Assembly (NCBI RefSeq): GCF_900187105.1
Contig: NZ_LT906482.1
Location: 1,612,001 to 1,676,000 of the forward strand
Length of the DNA: 64,000 bases
Reading direction: 5' to 3'
DNA from: Eikenella corrodens
GTDB taxonomy: Bacteria; Pseudomonadota; Gammaproteobacteria; Burkholderiales; Neisseriaceae
Within the stretch, counting starts at the first letter, position 1; every line of letters starts with the position of its first letter. The notes under the pieces are model-generated. The model was not told the DNA's origin and did not search any database. It saw only the letters and a program-made list of their open reading frames with translations. Both the position numbers and the translations under genes were made by a program. Positions 10,176 through 18,709 of this stretch are shown here, piece after piece.

Positions 10176-10921
10176 GGGGCTTAGGAAGCAAAATCACTCA
10201 ATATAGTGATAAGCTTCTGAAATGAATTTAAAAAACAAGTACCAAAAGTTCAGTAAAATTACCGAGCCCAAATTTCGCCAGCTCCTGCGGCTGTTTGCTT
10301 TGGATTTGACTGCCTCCGATACCGAAAAACTGACGGGTGTCAGCATCAGAAGTGTCAATAACCTGTACCTGAAATTGCGCCGGCGTTTGGCTGACGAATG
10401 CGGGAGGCAGGCACCTTTATACGGCATTGTAGAATTGGACGAATCCTATTTTGGTGCCAAACGCATCAGAGGCAAACGCGGGCGCGGTGCGGGTGGGAAA
10501 ACCATCGTTTTCGGCATTTTGAAACGCGGGGACAAGGTTTATACCGAGATTGTTCCCGATGCCTCCAAGGCAACGCTGCAAAAGGTCATTAGAGGTCGTG
10601 TCGGTATCGAGAGTGTCATCAATACCGACGGTTGGCGCGGTTATCAGGGATTGGTTGACATGGGTTTTGCCAAACATTTCAGGGTACATCATGGTGACAA
10701 TGAGTTTGTCCGTGGTACGCGGCATATTAACGGTATTGAATCTTTTTGGAGTTACGCCAAGCATCGCTTGGTGCAATTTAACGGGGTGCCGAAACATACG
10801 TTTTACCTGCATTTAAAAGAAACCGAGTTCCGCTTCAATCACAGGCATGATGATTTATATAAAATACTGCTGAGAATGTTGCGGGAAAATCCTTTAAAAT
10901 AAATTTTGCTTCCTAAGCCCC
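10176..10921 (+). mobile_element. IS1016-like insertion sequence (IS1595 family), complete
   Basis: A 746-base element with perfect 19-base terminal inverted repeats, GGGGCTTAGGAAGCAAAAT at 10176-10194 and its complement at 10903-10921. It is flanked by the direct repeat AAAAATA (10169-10175 and 10922-10928), consistent with a target duplication in an AT-rich site. It carries one transposase gene. A truncated second copy, in opposite orientation, lies at 53672-54178. Confidence 0.93.
10222..10902 (+). CDS. IS1016-like transposase (IS1595 family, DDE)
   Basis: A 226-residue transposase of the ISXO2/IS1595 type. An N-terminal helix-turn-helix region (residues about 1-60: LLRLFALDLTASDTEKLTGV) precedes the catalytic core: IVELDESYFGAKRIRGKRG (first Asp), VINTDGWRGYQGL (second Asp) and NGIESFWSYAKHRL (third acidic residue). 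The N-terminal zinc ribbon of longer IS1595 members is absent, as in the IS1016 group. It ends one base before the right inverted repeat. No frameshift or stop interrupts it, so it may be active. Confidence 0.93.
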   Translation: MNLKNKYQKFSKITEPKFRQLLRLFALDLTASDTEKLTGVSIRSVNNLYLKLRRRLADECGRQAPLYGIVELDESYFGAKRIRGKRGRGAGGKTIVFGILKRGDKVYTEIVPDASKATLQKVIRGRVGIESVINTDGWRGYQGLVDMGFAKHFRVHHGDNEFVRGTRHINGIESFWSYAKHRLVQFNGVPKHTFYLHLKETEFRFNHRHDDLYKILLRMLRENPLK

Positions 10922-11038
10922 AAAAATATTGCCGGAAGGCAAGGAAGCTTGTTTTTCAGGTAGCCTGTTATTTAGGGTGGGTGTTAGACTGCTGGCAGTT
11001 TTTAGTTTTGCGGAGTATCCGCGGTTGATTGGGAGAAA

Positions 11039-11467
11039 ATGATGAAAAAGATGATGTTGACAGCATTGTTGCTTACCGTTGGCGGCACGGCTCTGGCTCA
11101 GCAATATGGTTCGGCGCAGCAGATTCAGCGTTTACGCGGTGAAACCGTGCAACTGCTGAAAACGGCGCCACACGCATCCGACCGTGCGCTGATCGAGCAG
11201 TATAAGCTGCAAAATCTGGAAGGCAATATTTGGGAAGGGCTGTATGCGGAAGGCGACAGCCAACCGAGCACGGTGCCGAGCAGCTATTTCCTGTTTAACC
11301 GGCGTGGTTTGCAGGCCTACGTCGGCTGGGATAAGTTGGACGGCGTGCGCTGCCGGCCGTTGAACGGTTACCGCCAAGCGCAGTTGTGTACGGCGCCGCG
11401 TGCCGATCGACAGGCAGTGCGGGCATTCGAGCGACGGATGGCGGCGTTTTTGCAAGCGGCAGGATAG
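11039..11467 (+). CDS. secreted protein of unknown function
   Basis: A 142-residue protein with a clear type I signal peptide: MMKKMMLTALLLTVGGTALA followed by QQYG, cleavage expected after about residue 20. The mature part is basic and neutral, with two Cys (VRCRPLNG and QLCTAPRA) that could form a disulfide in the periplasm. I do not recognise a family. An ATG three bases later (11042) is an equal start candidate. It lies between the IS1016-like element and a bidirectional eikDUS hairpin. Confidence 0.65.
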   Translation: MMKKMMLTALLLTVGGTALAQQYGSAQQIQRLRGETVQLLKTAPHASDRALIEQYKLQNLEGNIWEGLYAEGDSQPSTVPSSYFLFNRRGLQAYVGWDKLDGVRCRPLNGYRQAQLCTAPRADRQAVRAFERRMAAFLQAAG

Positions 11468-11494
11468 CTCGGCCGCTTGATTAATATGCGAAAT

Positions 11495-11526
11495 AAAGGC
11501 TACCTGAAAATTTTCAGGTAGCCTTT
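11495..11526. terminator. eikDUS inverted pair, shared terminator of convergent genes
   Basis: AAAGGCTACCTGAAAA and TTTTCAGGTAGCCTTT form a perfect palindrome with no loop spacer. It lies between the stops of the secreted protein (11467) and the convergent cytochrome gene (11544), so it can serve both. Confidence 0.85.
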
Positions 11527-11543
11527 ATGATGGAAGGACAGGC

Positions 11544-12341
11544 TTACAGTTTGCCGCCGGATTGGTTGGCCATATACACCACGGCAGCTTCCACGTCGGC
11601 ATCGCTCAGGTTGGCATCACCGCCGCGTGCGGGCATGGTTTTGAAGCCTTGGAGGGCGTGTTGCACCAAGGTGGCGCGGCCCTGTGCCAGGCGCGGTGCC
11701 CATTCATCGTTATGAGTGATTTTGGGCGAGTTGGGGAAGGCGGAGTTGGCAGCGTGGCAGGCAATGCAAAGTTTGTTGAACACGGCTTCGCCATTGGCTG
11801 CGGCAGATTGGCCGGCAGGGGCGGATGCACCAGAGGCGGCAGCATCGCCTTTTTGTACGGCGGGGGCAGTGAAGTTGCCACCGGATTGGTTGGTCATGTA
11901 GGCCACGGCGCGGGCAACCTCATCATCGGTGAGGGTGCTGTCGCCACCGCGTGCGGGCATTTGGCCTGCGCCGTTAAAGCCGTTGACGGCGTGGGCAACG
12001 AGCGTGTCGAAGCCTTTGGCGATGCGGGCGCTCCATTCGTCGTTATGGGTAACTTTGGGGGCGAAGGCAACGTTTTTATCGGCACCGTGGCATTGGATGC
12101 AAACTTTGTCGAACACTTGCTTGCCTTCGCGTTCGCCTACGGGCGTACCATCGCCCATGGTGAGGCGGCCGGTGGGCTGAATGCGGGTTTCCACAGCGCT
12201 GGGCTGCATATCGGAAACGTTACTGTAGTAGCCGGTGGTGGCAAGCTTAACCAGGAGGAAGAGGGTGATCAGCAAAACGAGCAGGCCGCCGATAAAGGTG
12301 ATGGCGGCTGAGCCTTTGATGTTGTTAGCAGTGGTGTTCAT
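11544..12341 (-). CDS. membrane-anchored dihaem cytochrome c5
   Basis: A 265-residue cytochrome with an N-terminal membrane anchor (residues about 9-32, ITFIGGLLVLLITLFLLV) and two class I haem domains. The haem motifs are VCIQCHGADK and LCIACHAANS, and each domain ends in the mirrored AVAYMTNQSGG / AVVYMANQSGG pattern with a preceding MPARGGD that supplies the axial Met. This is the neisserial two-domain c5, which delivers electrons from bc1 to the cbb3 oxidase and nitrite reductase. The frame opens 48 bases earlier, but the ATG at 12341 fits the anchor best. A linker of about 25 Ala/Gly/Ser/Pro residues joins the domains. Confidence 0.88.
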   Translation of the reverse strand: MNTTANNIKGSAAITFIGGLLVLLITLFLLVKLATTGYYSNVSDMQPSAVETRIQPTGRLTMGDGTPVGEREGKQVFDKVCIQCHGADKNVAFAPKVTHNDEWSARIAKGFDTLVAHAVNGFNGAGQMPARGGDSTLTDDEVARAVAYMTNQSGGNFTAPAVQKGDAAASGASAPAGQSAAANGEAVFNKLCIACHAANSAFPNSPKITHNDEWAPRLAQGRATLVQHALQGFKTMPARGGDANLSDADVEAAVVYMANQSGGKL

Positions 12342-12622
12342 GGTATGGGCTTTATGGTTTGTGGTCGTTATGGGCGCATGCGGCAGCATGCTTGTTTATT
12401 GGTGTGAAACCTTCGCATAATCAGATTATTGAAAGCTTCTTTGGGATTCACGTTCAATCCGGCTGATACAGGTTTGGTTTCGGTTTGTAAGATTGTGCGA
12501 AATTATACTGAATTCGCTTATAGCTTCCAATCGTAAAATTCTATTCTGTGCTGCTTTGCCGCCGGAAGGAGACAAAATTTTTTGCCTTTGTGCCGGTTTT
12601 GGGTTAATCTTACGCGCTTCTC

Positions 12623-12699
12623 GCACCCATAGCTCAGTTGGATAGAGTGTCAGTTTCCGAAGCTGAAGGTCACAGGTTCGATCCCTGTTGGGTGCGCCA
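12623..12699 (+). tRNA. tRNA-Arg (anticodon CCG)
   Basis: A 77-base cloverleaf: acceptor stem GCACCCA with TGGGTGC, D arm AGCTCAGTTGGATAGAGT, anticodon arm with TTCCGAA in the loop (anticodon CCG, reading CGG), T arm CACAGGTTCGATCCCTGTT, discriminator G and an encoded CCA. A hairpin terminator follows. Confidence 0.95.
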
Positions 12700-12710
12700 G
12701 TTTTTAGGAA

Positions 12711-12733
12711 GGCAGCCGTTTGGCTGCTTTTTT
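12711..12733 (+). terminator. tRNA-Arg terminator
   Basis: GCAGCC, a short GTTT loop and GGCTGC followed by six T residues, twelve bases after the tRNA CCA end. Confidence 0.88.
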
Positions 12734-12805
12734 GTTGCTTGGTCGTTTTAAAATGGCATGATACGGTGTTGATTCATCTTATTTTTATACCAGCTGACGA
12801 CTATA

Positions 12806-12845
12806 AATTTCAGGTAGCCTTTCCAGTGAGGCTACCTGAAAATTT
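12806..12845. terminator. eikDUS inverted pair after pcm
   Basis: AAATTTCAGGTAGCCT and AGGCTACCTGAAAATTT face outward around a ten-base loop and overlap the region directly after the pcm stop. A-rich and T-rich flanks allow bidirectional termination. Confidence 0.75.
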
Positions 12846-13505
12846 TTAGAAGCGGAATGATGAGGCTTTTTTCACGGCGGGGCCGCCGAGAGCGGGGGCA
12901 ACGGTGTCGAACATCACGCTTTGTTCGTAGCTGGCTTCGCCGTTGCATTGCACGAGCAGGGCGCGCATTACGGGCTCTTGGCCGACGATTACGGCCATGC
13001 GGCCGCCGGCGATTAATTTATTTCGCAGGGTTTCCGGCATCACGGGGCAGGAGCCGCCCACGTAGATGGCGCTTACGGTGGCGATGGGCGGGTTTACCAG
13101 GCCGTCGCCGATGCGGTAGTCGATATTGGTGAGGCCAAGGCGGTCGAGCACGGCTTTGGCTTGTTGCTGCTGGGCTTCGTCGGTGTCGATGGTAATGACG
13201 CGGCCGGCGAGTTTAGCCAGCACGGCGGTGGCGTAGCCGGAGCCGGTGCCGATTTCGAGCACGGTGTCTTTTTTAGTAAGCTTCAGGCCTTGAATCAGTC
13301 GGGCAACCACTTTGGGTTCGAGCATGGCGCTGCCGTTGGGCAGGGGCAGGGAAAGATCGGCATAGGCGTAGGCTTGCTGTTCGGGGGCAACGAATTGTTC
13401 GCGCGGCACTTCGGCCAAGGCGTCGAGAACGTCGAAATCCAATACGCTCCAGGGGCGGATTTGCTGTTCGACCATGTTGAATCGGGCTTGTTCAAAGTAG
13501 TTCAT
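12846..13505 (-). CDS. pcm: protein-L-isoaspartate O-methyltransferase family protein
   Basis: A 219-residue class I methyltransferase of the PCMT family, which starts repair of isoaspartyl residues. Motif I is VLEIGTGSGYATAVLAKLAG near residue 80 and the post-I ITIDTDEAQQQQAK follows. The FNMVEQQIRPWSVLD start matches the short beta-proteobacterial group, in which the substrate Ser/Thr motif of classical Pcm is partly altered, so enzyme activity is inferred from the family. I use the ATG at 13505; the upstream in-frame extension of 24 residues is not family-like. Confidence 0.85.
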   Translation of the reverse strand: MNYFEQARFNMVEQQIRPWSVLDFDVLDALAEVPREQFVAPEQQAYAYADLSLPLPNGSAMLEPKVVARLIQGLKLTKKDTVLEIGTGSGYATAVLAKLAGRVITIDTDEAQQQQAKAVLDRLGLTNIDYRIGDGLVNPPIATVSAIYVGGSCPVMPETLRNKLIAGGRMAVIVGQEPVMRALLVQCNGEASYEQSVMFDTVAPALGGPAVKKASSFRF

Positions 13506-13593
13506 TATTTTGCTCACAGCGGTGGGTATGTGTTTGAAGGCTGGATTATAAGCTAATTCGGTGTTTGTGGGCGGCAAATGTGCGGAGTAAAGA

Positions 13594-13622
13594 AAAGGCT
13601 ACCTGAAAGTTCAGGTAGCCTT
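13594..13622. terminator. eikDUS inverted pair after the malic enzyme gene
   Basis: AAGGCTACCTGAA and TTCAGGTAGCCTT form a near-perfect palindrome about 20 bases after the maeB stop codon. Confidence 0.82.
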
Positions 13623-13643
13623 GATTTTTGCTGCTTCAGCTGT

Positions 13644-15926
13644 TTAGCCTTGGCGTTGTGCATCCACGGCGGCCAGTGCCACCATGTTTACCAAGCGGCG
13701 CACAGAGGCGAGCTGGTTGATAATGTGCACAGGCTTTTTCATGCCCAGCAGAATCGGACCCACGGTTACGCCGTCGGGGCTGGCGACGCGCAGCAGGTTG
13801 CAGCTGATGTTGGCGGCTTCCACATTGGGCATCACCAGGAGGTTGGCAGCGCCTTTCAGGGTGGAGTCGGGCATGCTTTGCTGGCGCAGGCTTTCCACCA
13901 AGGCGGCATCGCCCTGCATTTCGCCGTCGATTTCCAGCTGCGGGGCGGCTTGACGGATGAGTTCAAGCGCACGGCGCATTTTTTCGGCACTTTCAGCGGG
14001 CACAGAGCCGAAGTTGGAGTGCGACAACAGCGCGACCCTGGGCGTGATGCCGAAGCGTTGGATTTCTTCGGCACACATCAGCGTGCTTTGGGCAATCTGC
14101 TCGGCGGTCGGATTGGCGTTTACATAGGTATCGGCGATGAACAGGCTTTGGCCGCCGAAAATCAGCGCGTTCATGGCGCAGGCGGTGTGTTCGGGGTTGC
14201 TGTAGCCGACAACATTAGAAACAACATCCAAATGATGACGGAAGTGGCCGACTGTGCCGCACACCATGGCATCGGCGTGGCCTAAGTGCAGCATGAGCGC
14301 GCCGATGAGGGTGGGGTTGGCAATCACGTGGCGTTGCGCCAAATCGGGGCTGATGCCGTTGCGTTTTTGCAGGTTGTAGTAGGTTTGCCAGTATTCGCGG
14401 AAGCGGGGGTCGTTTTCGTTGTTGACGATTTCGAAATCGCTGCCGGGGCGGATGGTGAGCCCCATTTTTTGGATACGGGCTTCGATTACTGCCGGCCGGC
14501 CGATGAGAATCGGCGTGGCCAGTTTGGCAGACACAATCTGTTGGGTGGCGTGCAGTACACGCTCGTCTTCGCCTTCGGCCAACACCACGCGTTTGAGCGA
14601 TTGGCGCGCTTGGGCAAAGATGGGTTTCATGAACAGGCCGGATTTATAAACAAACTCGTTCAGTTTTTCTTCGTAAGCGGCAAAATCGGCAATCGGGCGG
14701 GTGGCCACGCCGGAATCCATGGCGGCTTTGGCCACGGCGGGCGCCACGCGGGCAATCAGGCGCGGATCGAAGGGTTTGGGAATCAGGTATTCGGGGCCGA
14801 ATTTCAGCTCGGCGCCGGTGTAGGCGGTAGCGACTTTGTCGTTTTGCTCGGCCATGGCCAAATCGGCAATGGCACGCACGGCAGCCAGCTTCATTTCTTC
14901 GTTGATGGTGGTGGCGCCCACATCGAGTGCGCCGCGGAAGATGAAGGGGAAGCAGAGAACGTTGTTCACCTGGTTGGGGAAGTCGGAACGGCCGGTGCCG
15001 ATAATCACGTCGGGGCGGGCGGCTTTGGCTTCCGGCGGCCAAATTTCGGGCTGCGGGTTGGCCATGGCCAGCACGATGGGCGAAGCGGTCATTTGGTTGA
15101 GCATGTCGGTGCTCAATACATTGGGGCCGGAGAGGCCGAGGAAGATGTCGGCACCGGGCACGGCGTCGCCCAGTTTGCGCCAGCCTTGGTCTGCAATGGC
15201 GTAGCGCACTTTGCTTGCGTCCATGCGTTCGCGGTCTTCACGGGTTTGGTAAATCACGCCTTTGGAATCGCATACGGTGATGTTTTCGCGTTTCATGCCC
15301 AAAGCCACGAGCAAGTCGAGGCAGGCAATGGCAGCCGCACCGGCACCAGAGCATACCAAGCGCACTTGGCCGATGTCTTTGCCCACCAGGCGCAGGCCGT
15401 TGAGAACGGCGGCGGCGGTGATGATGGCCGTGCCGTGCTGGTCATCGTGGAATACCGGAATTTTGCAGCGTTCGCGCAGTTTTTTCTCAATGTAGAAACA
15501 TTCGGGCGCTTTGATGTCTTCCAGGTTGATGCCGCCGAAAGTGGGCTCGAGCGAGGCGATGATGTCTACCAGTTTTTCGGGGTCGGTTTCATTGATTTCG
15601 ATATCGAATACGTCGATACCGGCGAATTTTTTAAACAATACGCCTTTGCCTTCCATCACCGGTTTGCTGGCCTCGGCACCGATATTGCCCAAACCGAGCA
15701 CGGCCGTGCCGTTGGAAACCACGGCCACCAGGTTGCCGCGTGCGGTGTATTTATAGGAATCCTGCGGATTGGCTTGGATTTCCAGGCAGGGAGCAGCCAC
15801 ACCCGGGGAATAGGCCAGCGACAGGTCGTGCTGGGTGGCCAGCGCCTTGGTAGGGGCTACCTGAATTTTGCCGGGCTGCGGATATTGGTGAAAATCGAGG
15901 GCGGCTTGTTTCAGCATATCGTCCAT
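13644..15926 (-). CDS. maeB: NADP-dependent malic enzyme with phosphotransacetylase-like domain
   Basis: A 760-residue MaeB-type fusion. Residues about 1-430 are malic enzyme: [38 protein letters not shown], the catalytic FHDDQHGTA region and nucleotide-binding [17 protein letters not shown]. Residues about 430-760 are phosphotransacetylase-like ([44 protein letters not shown]), usually regulatory and responsive to acetyl-CoA. It converts malate to pyruvate, CO2 and NADPH. Length matches the family (about 760). Monocistronic; eikDUS sites lie on both sides and one (CTACCTGAA) lies inside the coding region near 15859. Confidence 0.95.
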   Translation of the reverse strand: MDDMLKQAALDFHQYPQPGKIQVAPTKALATQHDLSLAYSPGVAAPCLEIQANPQDSYKYTARGNLVAVVSNGTAVLGLGNIGAEASKPVMEGKGVLFKKFAGIDVFDIEINETDPEKLVDIIASLEPTFGGINLEDIKAPECFYIEKKLRERCKIPVFHDDQHGTAIITAAAVLNGLRLVGKDIGQVRLVCSGAGAAAIACLDLLVALGMKRENITVCDSKGVIYQTREDRERMDASKVRYAIADQGWRKLGDAVPGADIFLGLSGPNVLSTDMLNQMTASPIVLAMANPQPEIWPPEAKAARPDVIIGTGRSDFPNQVNNVLCFPFIFRGALDVGATTINEEMKLAAVRAIADLAMAEQNDKVATAYTGAELKFGPEYLIPKPFDPRLIARVAPAVAKAAMDSGVATRPIADFAAYEEKLNEFVYKSGLFMKPIFAQARQSLKRVVLAEGEDERVLHATQQIVSAKLATPILIGRPAVIEARIQKMGLTIRPGSDFEIVNNENDPRFREYWQTYYNLQKRNGISPDLAQRHVIANPTLIGALMLHLGHADAMVCGTVGHFRHHLDVVSNVVGYSNPEHTACAMNALIFGGQSLFIADTYVNANPTAEQIAQSTLMCAEEIQRFGITPRVALLSHSNFGSVPAESAEKMRRALELIRQAAPQLEIDGEMQGDAALVESLRQQSMPDSTLKGAANLLVMPNVEAANISCNLLRVASPDGVTVGPILLGMKKPVHIINQLASVRRLVNMVALAAVDAQRQG

Positions 15927-16093
15927 GGAATATAGTCCTTAATGATGGGTGGAAGAGTGAGGCTACCTGAAAGTGGAGGCATCAATAAAATGAAATCGTA
16001 ATCTGCGCTGCTACGCCGAATAAAGCAACGATAGCCGCAGCGGTTCTTGCTTCATACAGATTGAGCTAGGCTTGCTAGAAGGTAAGAAGGGCT

Positions 16094-16687
16094 TTAGCTG
16101 GATTGCTCGGTTTTCGGCGGATTGGGCGCCACCGGCTGCGGCATCGGCACCAGGCTCAGGCTATTGCCGCGTTTGGGGTACCAAATGCCTTGCACACGCC
16201 ATTTGCCGGTGCCGTCTTCCAGGCGCACATACCAATGGTCGGCAGGGCGCAGGGTTTGGAAGACAGCGGCATATTCTACCCGATTCGCTGCCGCTGCGGC
16301 ACTACCTTGCTGCTGCATCTCGACGGTTTGGTCGTATTCGCTGCGGGCGGGGTGCAGCCACAGCAGTTTGATCGGCACATTGGGCTCAATATTGCCGCTG
16401 AGCAGGACTTTAGCGCGGTTGTTGTCGGGGCTGATGAGCAACTCGGCGCGGATTTGCCGACGTTCGGCTTCTTCATCACGCTCCATTTGCAGCGCGATGT
16501 TTTTGCCTTCGCGGTAGTAGTCGTCGGTAACCAACGAGGGATTGTTGCGGGTGGCGGCGAGGTGATAAGTATAGAAAGCGGCCACCACCACAATGGCCGG
16601 CCCGGCCATCAGCAGCCACGGCCAAGGATATTTGTACCACGGTTTAGCCGGGCTGCGGCCAGCGTGGGGCGGGGTGGGCGTGCTCAT
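16094..16687 (-). CDS. FixH family protein (cbb3 oxidase assembly neighbour)
   Basis: A 197-residue protein with a cytosolic Pro-rich start, one membrane helix (WLLMAGPAIVVVAAFYTYHLA, about residues 22-42) and a periplasmic domain with the FixH signature DDYYREGKNIALQMERDEEA. It starts four bases after ccoG ends, so the two form an operon. FixH-type proteins are linked to cbb3 cytochrome oxidase assembly and to the copper P-type ATPase CcoI in other bacteria; no ccoI or ccoNOP is visible in the window. The frame opens 114 bases earlier inside ccoG, but the ATG at 16687 fits the operon spacing. Confidence 0.82.
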   Translation of the reverse strand: MSTPTPPHAGRSPAKPWYKYPWPWLLMAGPAIVVVAAFYTYHLAATRNNPSLVTDDYYREGKNIALQMERDEEAERRQIRAELLISPDNNRAKVLLSGNIEPNVPIKLLWLHPARSEYDQTVEMQQQGSAAAAANRVEYAAVFQTLRPADHWYVRLEDGTGKWRVQGIWYPKRGNSLSLVPMPQPVAPNPPKTEQSS

Positions 16688-16691
16688 GCGC

Positions 16692-18125
16692 TTATTCTCC
16701 AGTGAAGGTGCTTTTGGTGGTGAAGGTTTCAGCTTCGTTCGGCTTTTCGGGGTCGGCGTAGCGGAAGGTGAAGACGATGGGGTTGCTGCCCGGCTCAGCA
16801 TAATCGGGCAGCACGGCTACCTGAACAGGAATGGAGATACTGTCGCTGCCGTTGAGGCGCAGGCCGCCTTCGGGCAGGCCGGTGATTTTGATGTCTTCCA
16901 AGCCGGCCACCGAAGCAGTGAGGATTTTGGTGTGTTCGCTGGCATTGGTAATGCGCAGGTTGTAGGCGTTTTCTAGCCAGCCGTCTTGGTTTTGACGCAC
17001 CATTACGCCCCGGTCTTTGATGATGTCGATGTGCACATCCTGGCGCAGCAGAAGACCGACCACCAAACCCACGGCCACTGCGGCCAACACCGCTCCGTAG
17101 CCCAACACGCGCGGGCGCAACATACGGCGTGGGATTTTGTTTTCCGGATAGTCTTTTTCCAACGCGCCTTCGGTGGTGTAGCGGATGAGGCCGCGCGGAT
17201 AGCCCATTTTGTCCATCACCTCATCGCACACATCAATGCAGGCGGCACAGCCGATACATTCGTATTGCAGGCCGTTGCGGATGTCGATGCCCACCGGGCA
17301 CACCTGCACACACAGGGTGCAGTTGATGCAGTCACCCAAATCGGAGTCTTCGCGCTGCACATTTTTCTTGCGTGCCCCGCGCGGCTCGCCGCGTGCCGGG
17401 TCGTAGGAAATAATCAGCGTATCGCGGTCGAACATGGCGCTTTGGAAGCGGGCGTAGGGGCACATGTATTTGCACACCTGTTCGCGCATGATGTGGGCAA
17501 ACAGCCAAGTGGCTCCGCCATACAGCGTGGCGGCAATCAGCGCTGCGCCGGAAATGGCCGCCCAATTGAAGGTGAATATGTGCGTTACCAGCGCGCGGAT
17601 GGGGCTGAACCAGCCGGCGAAGGTAATGCCCGTCCAAGCGCACACCAAGAAAATCAGCAGGTATTTGGTGGCCTTGATGCGGATTTTGGTGAAGTTCCAC
17701 GGTGATTTATCGAGCTTGAGCCGCTTGTTGCGGTCGCCTTCCACTAAGTGGTCGATCCACAGCATGATTTCGGTATAGACCGTTTGCGGACAGGCATAGC
17801 CGCACCACAAGCGCCCGGCGATGGTGGTCCACCAAAACAGGCCGAAGGCCGAGAGAAGCAGCAGGCCGGTGAGGTAGATTAAATCATTGGGCACTAAAGT
17901 AAAGGCGAAGATGTGGAAGCGGCGGCCGGGAATGTCGAACCACACTGCCTGACGACCGTGCAGGTTGAACCAAGGGGTAACATAAAACACGAATTGCGTG
18001 GCCAGAATCGCCCACAGGCGCAGGTTGGCAAAACGGCCTTTGGCCAGCTTGGGATGAATACGTTTCGCGCCCTGATACAGGGAAATCACCTGTTCTTTGG
18101 GTGGTTGGGCTGCGGGTTGTGCCAT
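16692..18125 (-). CDS. ccoG: cytochrome c oxidase accessory protein CcoG (FixG/RdxA)
   Basis: A 477-residue membrane ferredoxin. It has about five transmembrane helices, the polyferredoxin Cys cluster CGYACPQTVYTEIML, two 4Fe-4S motifs CINCTLCVQVCP and CIGCAACIDVCDEVMDKMGY, and a C-terminal periplasmic Ig-like domain (GLRLNGSDSISIPVQVAVLP). CcoG reduces copper for cbb3 oxidase assembly. Length fits the family. It is the first gene of the unit with fixH. The 580 bases upstream contain no gene, so ccoNOP are not adjacent on this side. Confidence 0.95.
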   Translation of the reverse strand: MAQPAAQPPKEQVISLYQGAKRIHPKLAKGRFANLRLWAILATQFVFYVTPWFNLHGRQAVWFDIPGRRFHIFAFTLVPNDLIYLTGLLLLSAFGLFWWTTIAGRLWCGYACPQTVYTEIMLWIDHLVEGDRNKRLKLDKSPWNFTKIRIKATKYLLIFLVCAWTGITFAGWFSPIRALVTHIFTFNWAAISGAALIAATLYGGATWLFAHIMREQVCKYMCPYARFQSAMFDRDTLIISYDPARGEPRGARKKNVQREDSDLGDCINCTLCVQVCPVGIDIRNGLQYECIGCAACIDVCDEVMDKMGYPRGLIRYTTEGALEKDYPENKIPRRMLRPRVLGYGAVLAAVAVGLVVGLLLRQDVHIDIIKDRGVMVRQNQDGWLENAYNLRITNASEHTKILTASVAGLEDIKITGLPEGGLRLNGSDSISIPVQVAVLPDYAEPGSNPIVFTFRYADPEKPNEAETFTTKSTFTGE

Positions 18126-18318
18126 GAGGGTGTTCCTTTGGATTGTTCTAAAATTGTTATTGTTTATTAGTTGTTTAGCTGTTAATTGGTGTGGTAGGCA
18201 GGTTATCGGCAGAGCTTCGGATAACTTGTGGGATTATACGCCGTGGCTGAAACCCTTGTCAGCCCGCTTGGCGGCTGTCGTTTGGGCTTGATAGATAAAG
18301 GCAATGGCCGCGAATGAG
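18126..18318. other. non-coding region upstream of ccoG
   Basis: No gene is supported here. On the minus strand an AAAGGAACACCCTC ribosome site precedes ccoG, and the AT-rich stretch near 18150-18190 is the likely promoter region. I could not recognise a clear FNR site (TTGAT-N4-ATCAA), though cbb3 genes are often FNR-controlled. Confidence 0.4.
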
Positions 18319-18360
18319 AGGCTACCTGAAAGTGCGAAATTAGGTTTTCAGGTAGCCTTT
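18319..18360. terminator. eikDUS inverted pair
   Basis: AGGCTACCTGAAA and TTTTCAGGTAGCCTTT around a loop of about 16 bases. It stands in an intergenic region with no gene ending directly beside it, so it may be a transformation-related site more than a terminator. 18361-18506 shows no gene. Confidence 0.6.
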
Positions 18361-18506
18361 ATTTTAAGTTTCTCGGTTGAGGGCTATTGGACATAAATGC
18401 CTGATCTACGGTTTACAGTAATGGGGAGGGTTTTGTATGAGCGAGAGATTGCCATCTTGCTACGGGCTGATGATGTGCCGATCACCATATAAATTGGCGG
18501 GTAAGC

Positions 18507-18693
18507 AAAGGCTACCTGAAAGTTTTAGCTTCGCAGGAACTTGGCTGCGCTGCGTTTTAGCTTCGCAGAAACTCACTAGCGTTCGTTTTAGCTTCGCAGA
18601 AACTCACTAGCGTTCGTTTTAGCTTCGCAGAAACTCACTTCGTTCGTTTTAGCTTCGCAGAAACTCACTTCGTTCGTTTTCAGGTAGCCTTTA
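18507..18693. repeat. eikDUS-bounded tandem array of a 30-32 base repeat
   Basis: Five head-to-tail units beginning GTTTTAGCTTCGCAGAAACT run from 18522 to 18675. Unit lengths are 32, 31, 31, 30 and 30 bases. The first is divergent, units 2 and 3 are identical, and units 4 and 5 are identical to each other. The array is closed on the left by AGGCTACCTGAAA and on the right by TTTCAGGTAGCCT, so array plus caps form one module. It sits after the ribB stop codon. The same core appears singly at 22471-22610, 33275-33365, 34623-34725 and, as an inverted pair, at 56541-56608. Confidence 0.9.
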
Positions 18694-18709
18694 TTGGCAG
18701 CAATCGCTT

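Noticed and set aside
10194-10427. Minus-strand frame across the IS1016-like transposase start
   Set aside because: It is antisense to an intact transposase and has no family resemblance.
14286-15935. A 549-codon plus-strand frame opposite the malic enzyme
   Set aside because: Antisense shadow rich in Gly, His and Val with no motif; MaeB on the other strand is certain.
18522-18675. Possible CRISPR array (regular 30-base repeats)
   Set aside because: Units are directly adjacent with no unique spacers, and no cas genes are in the window.
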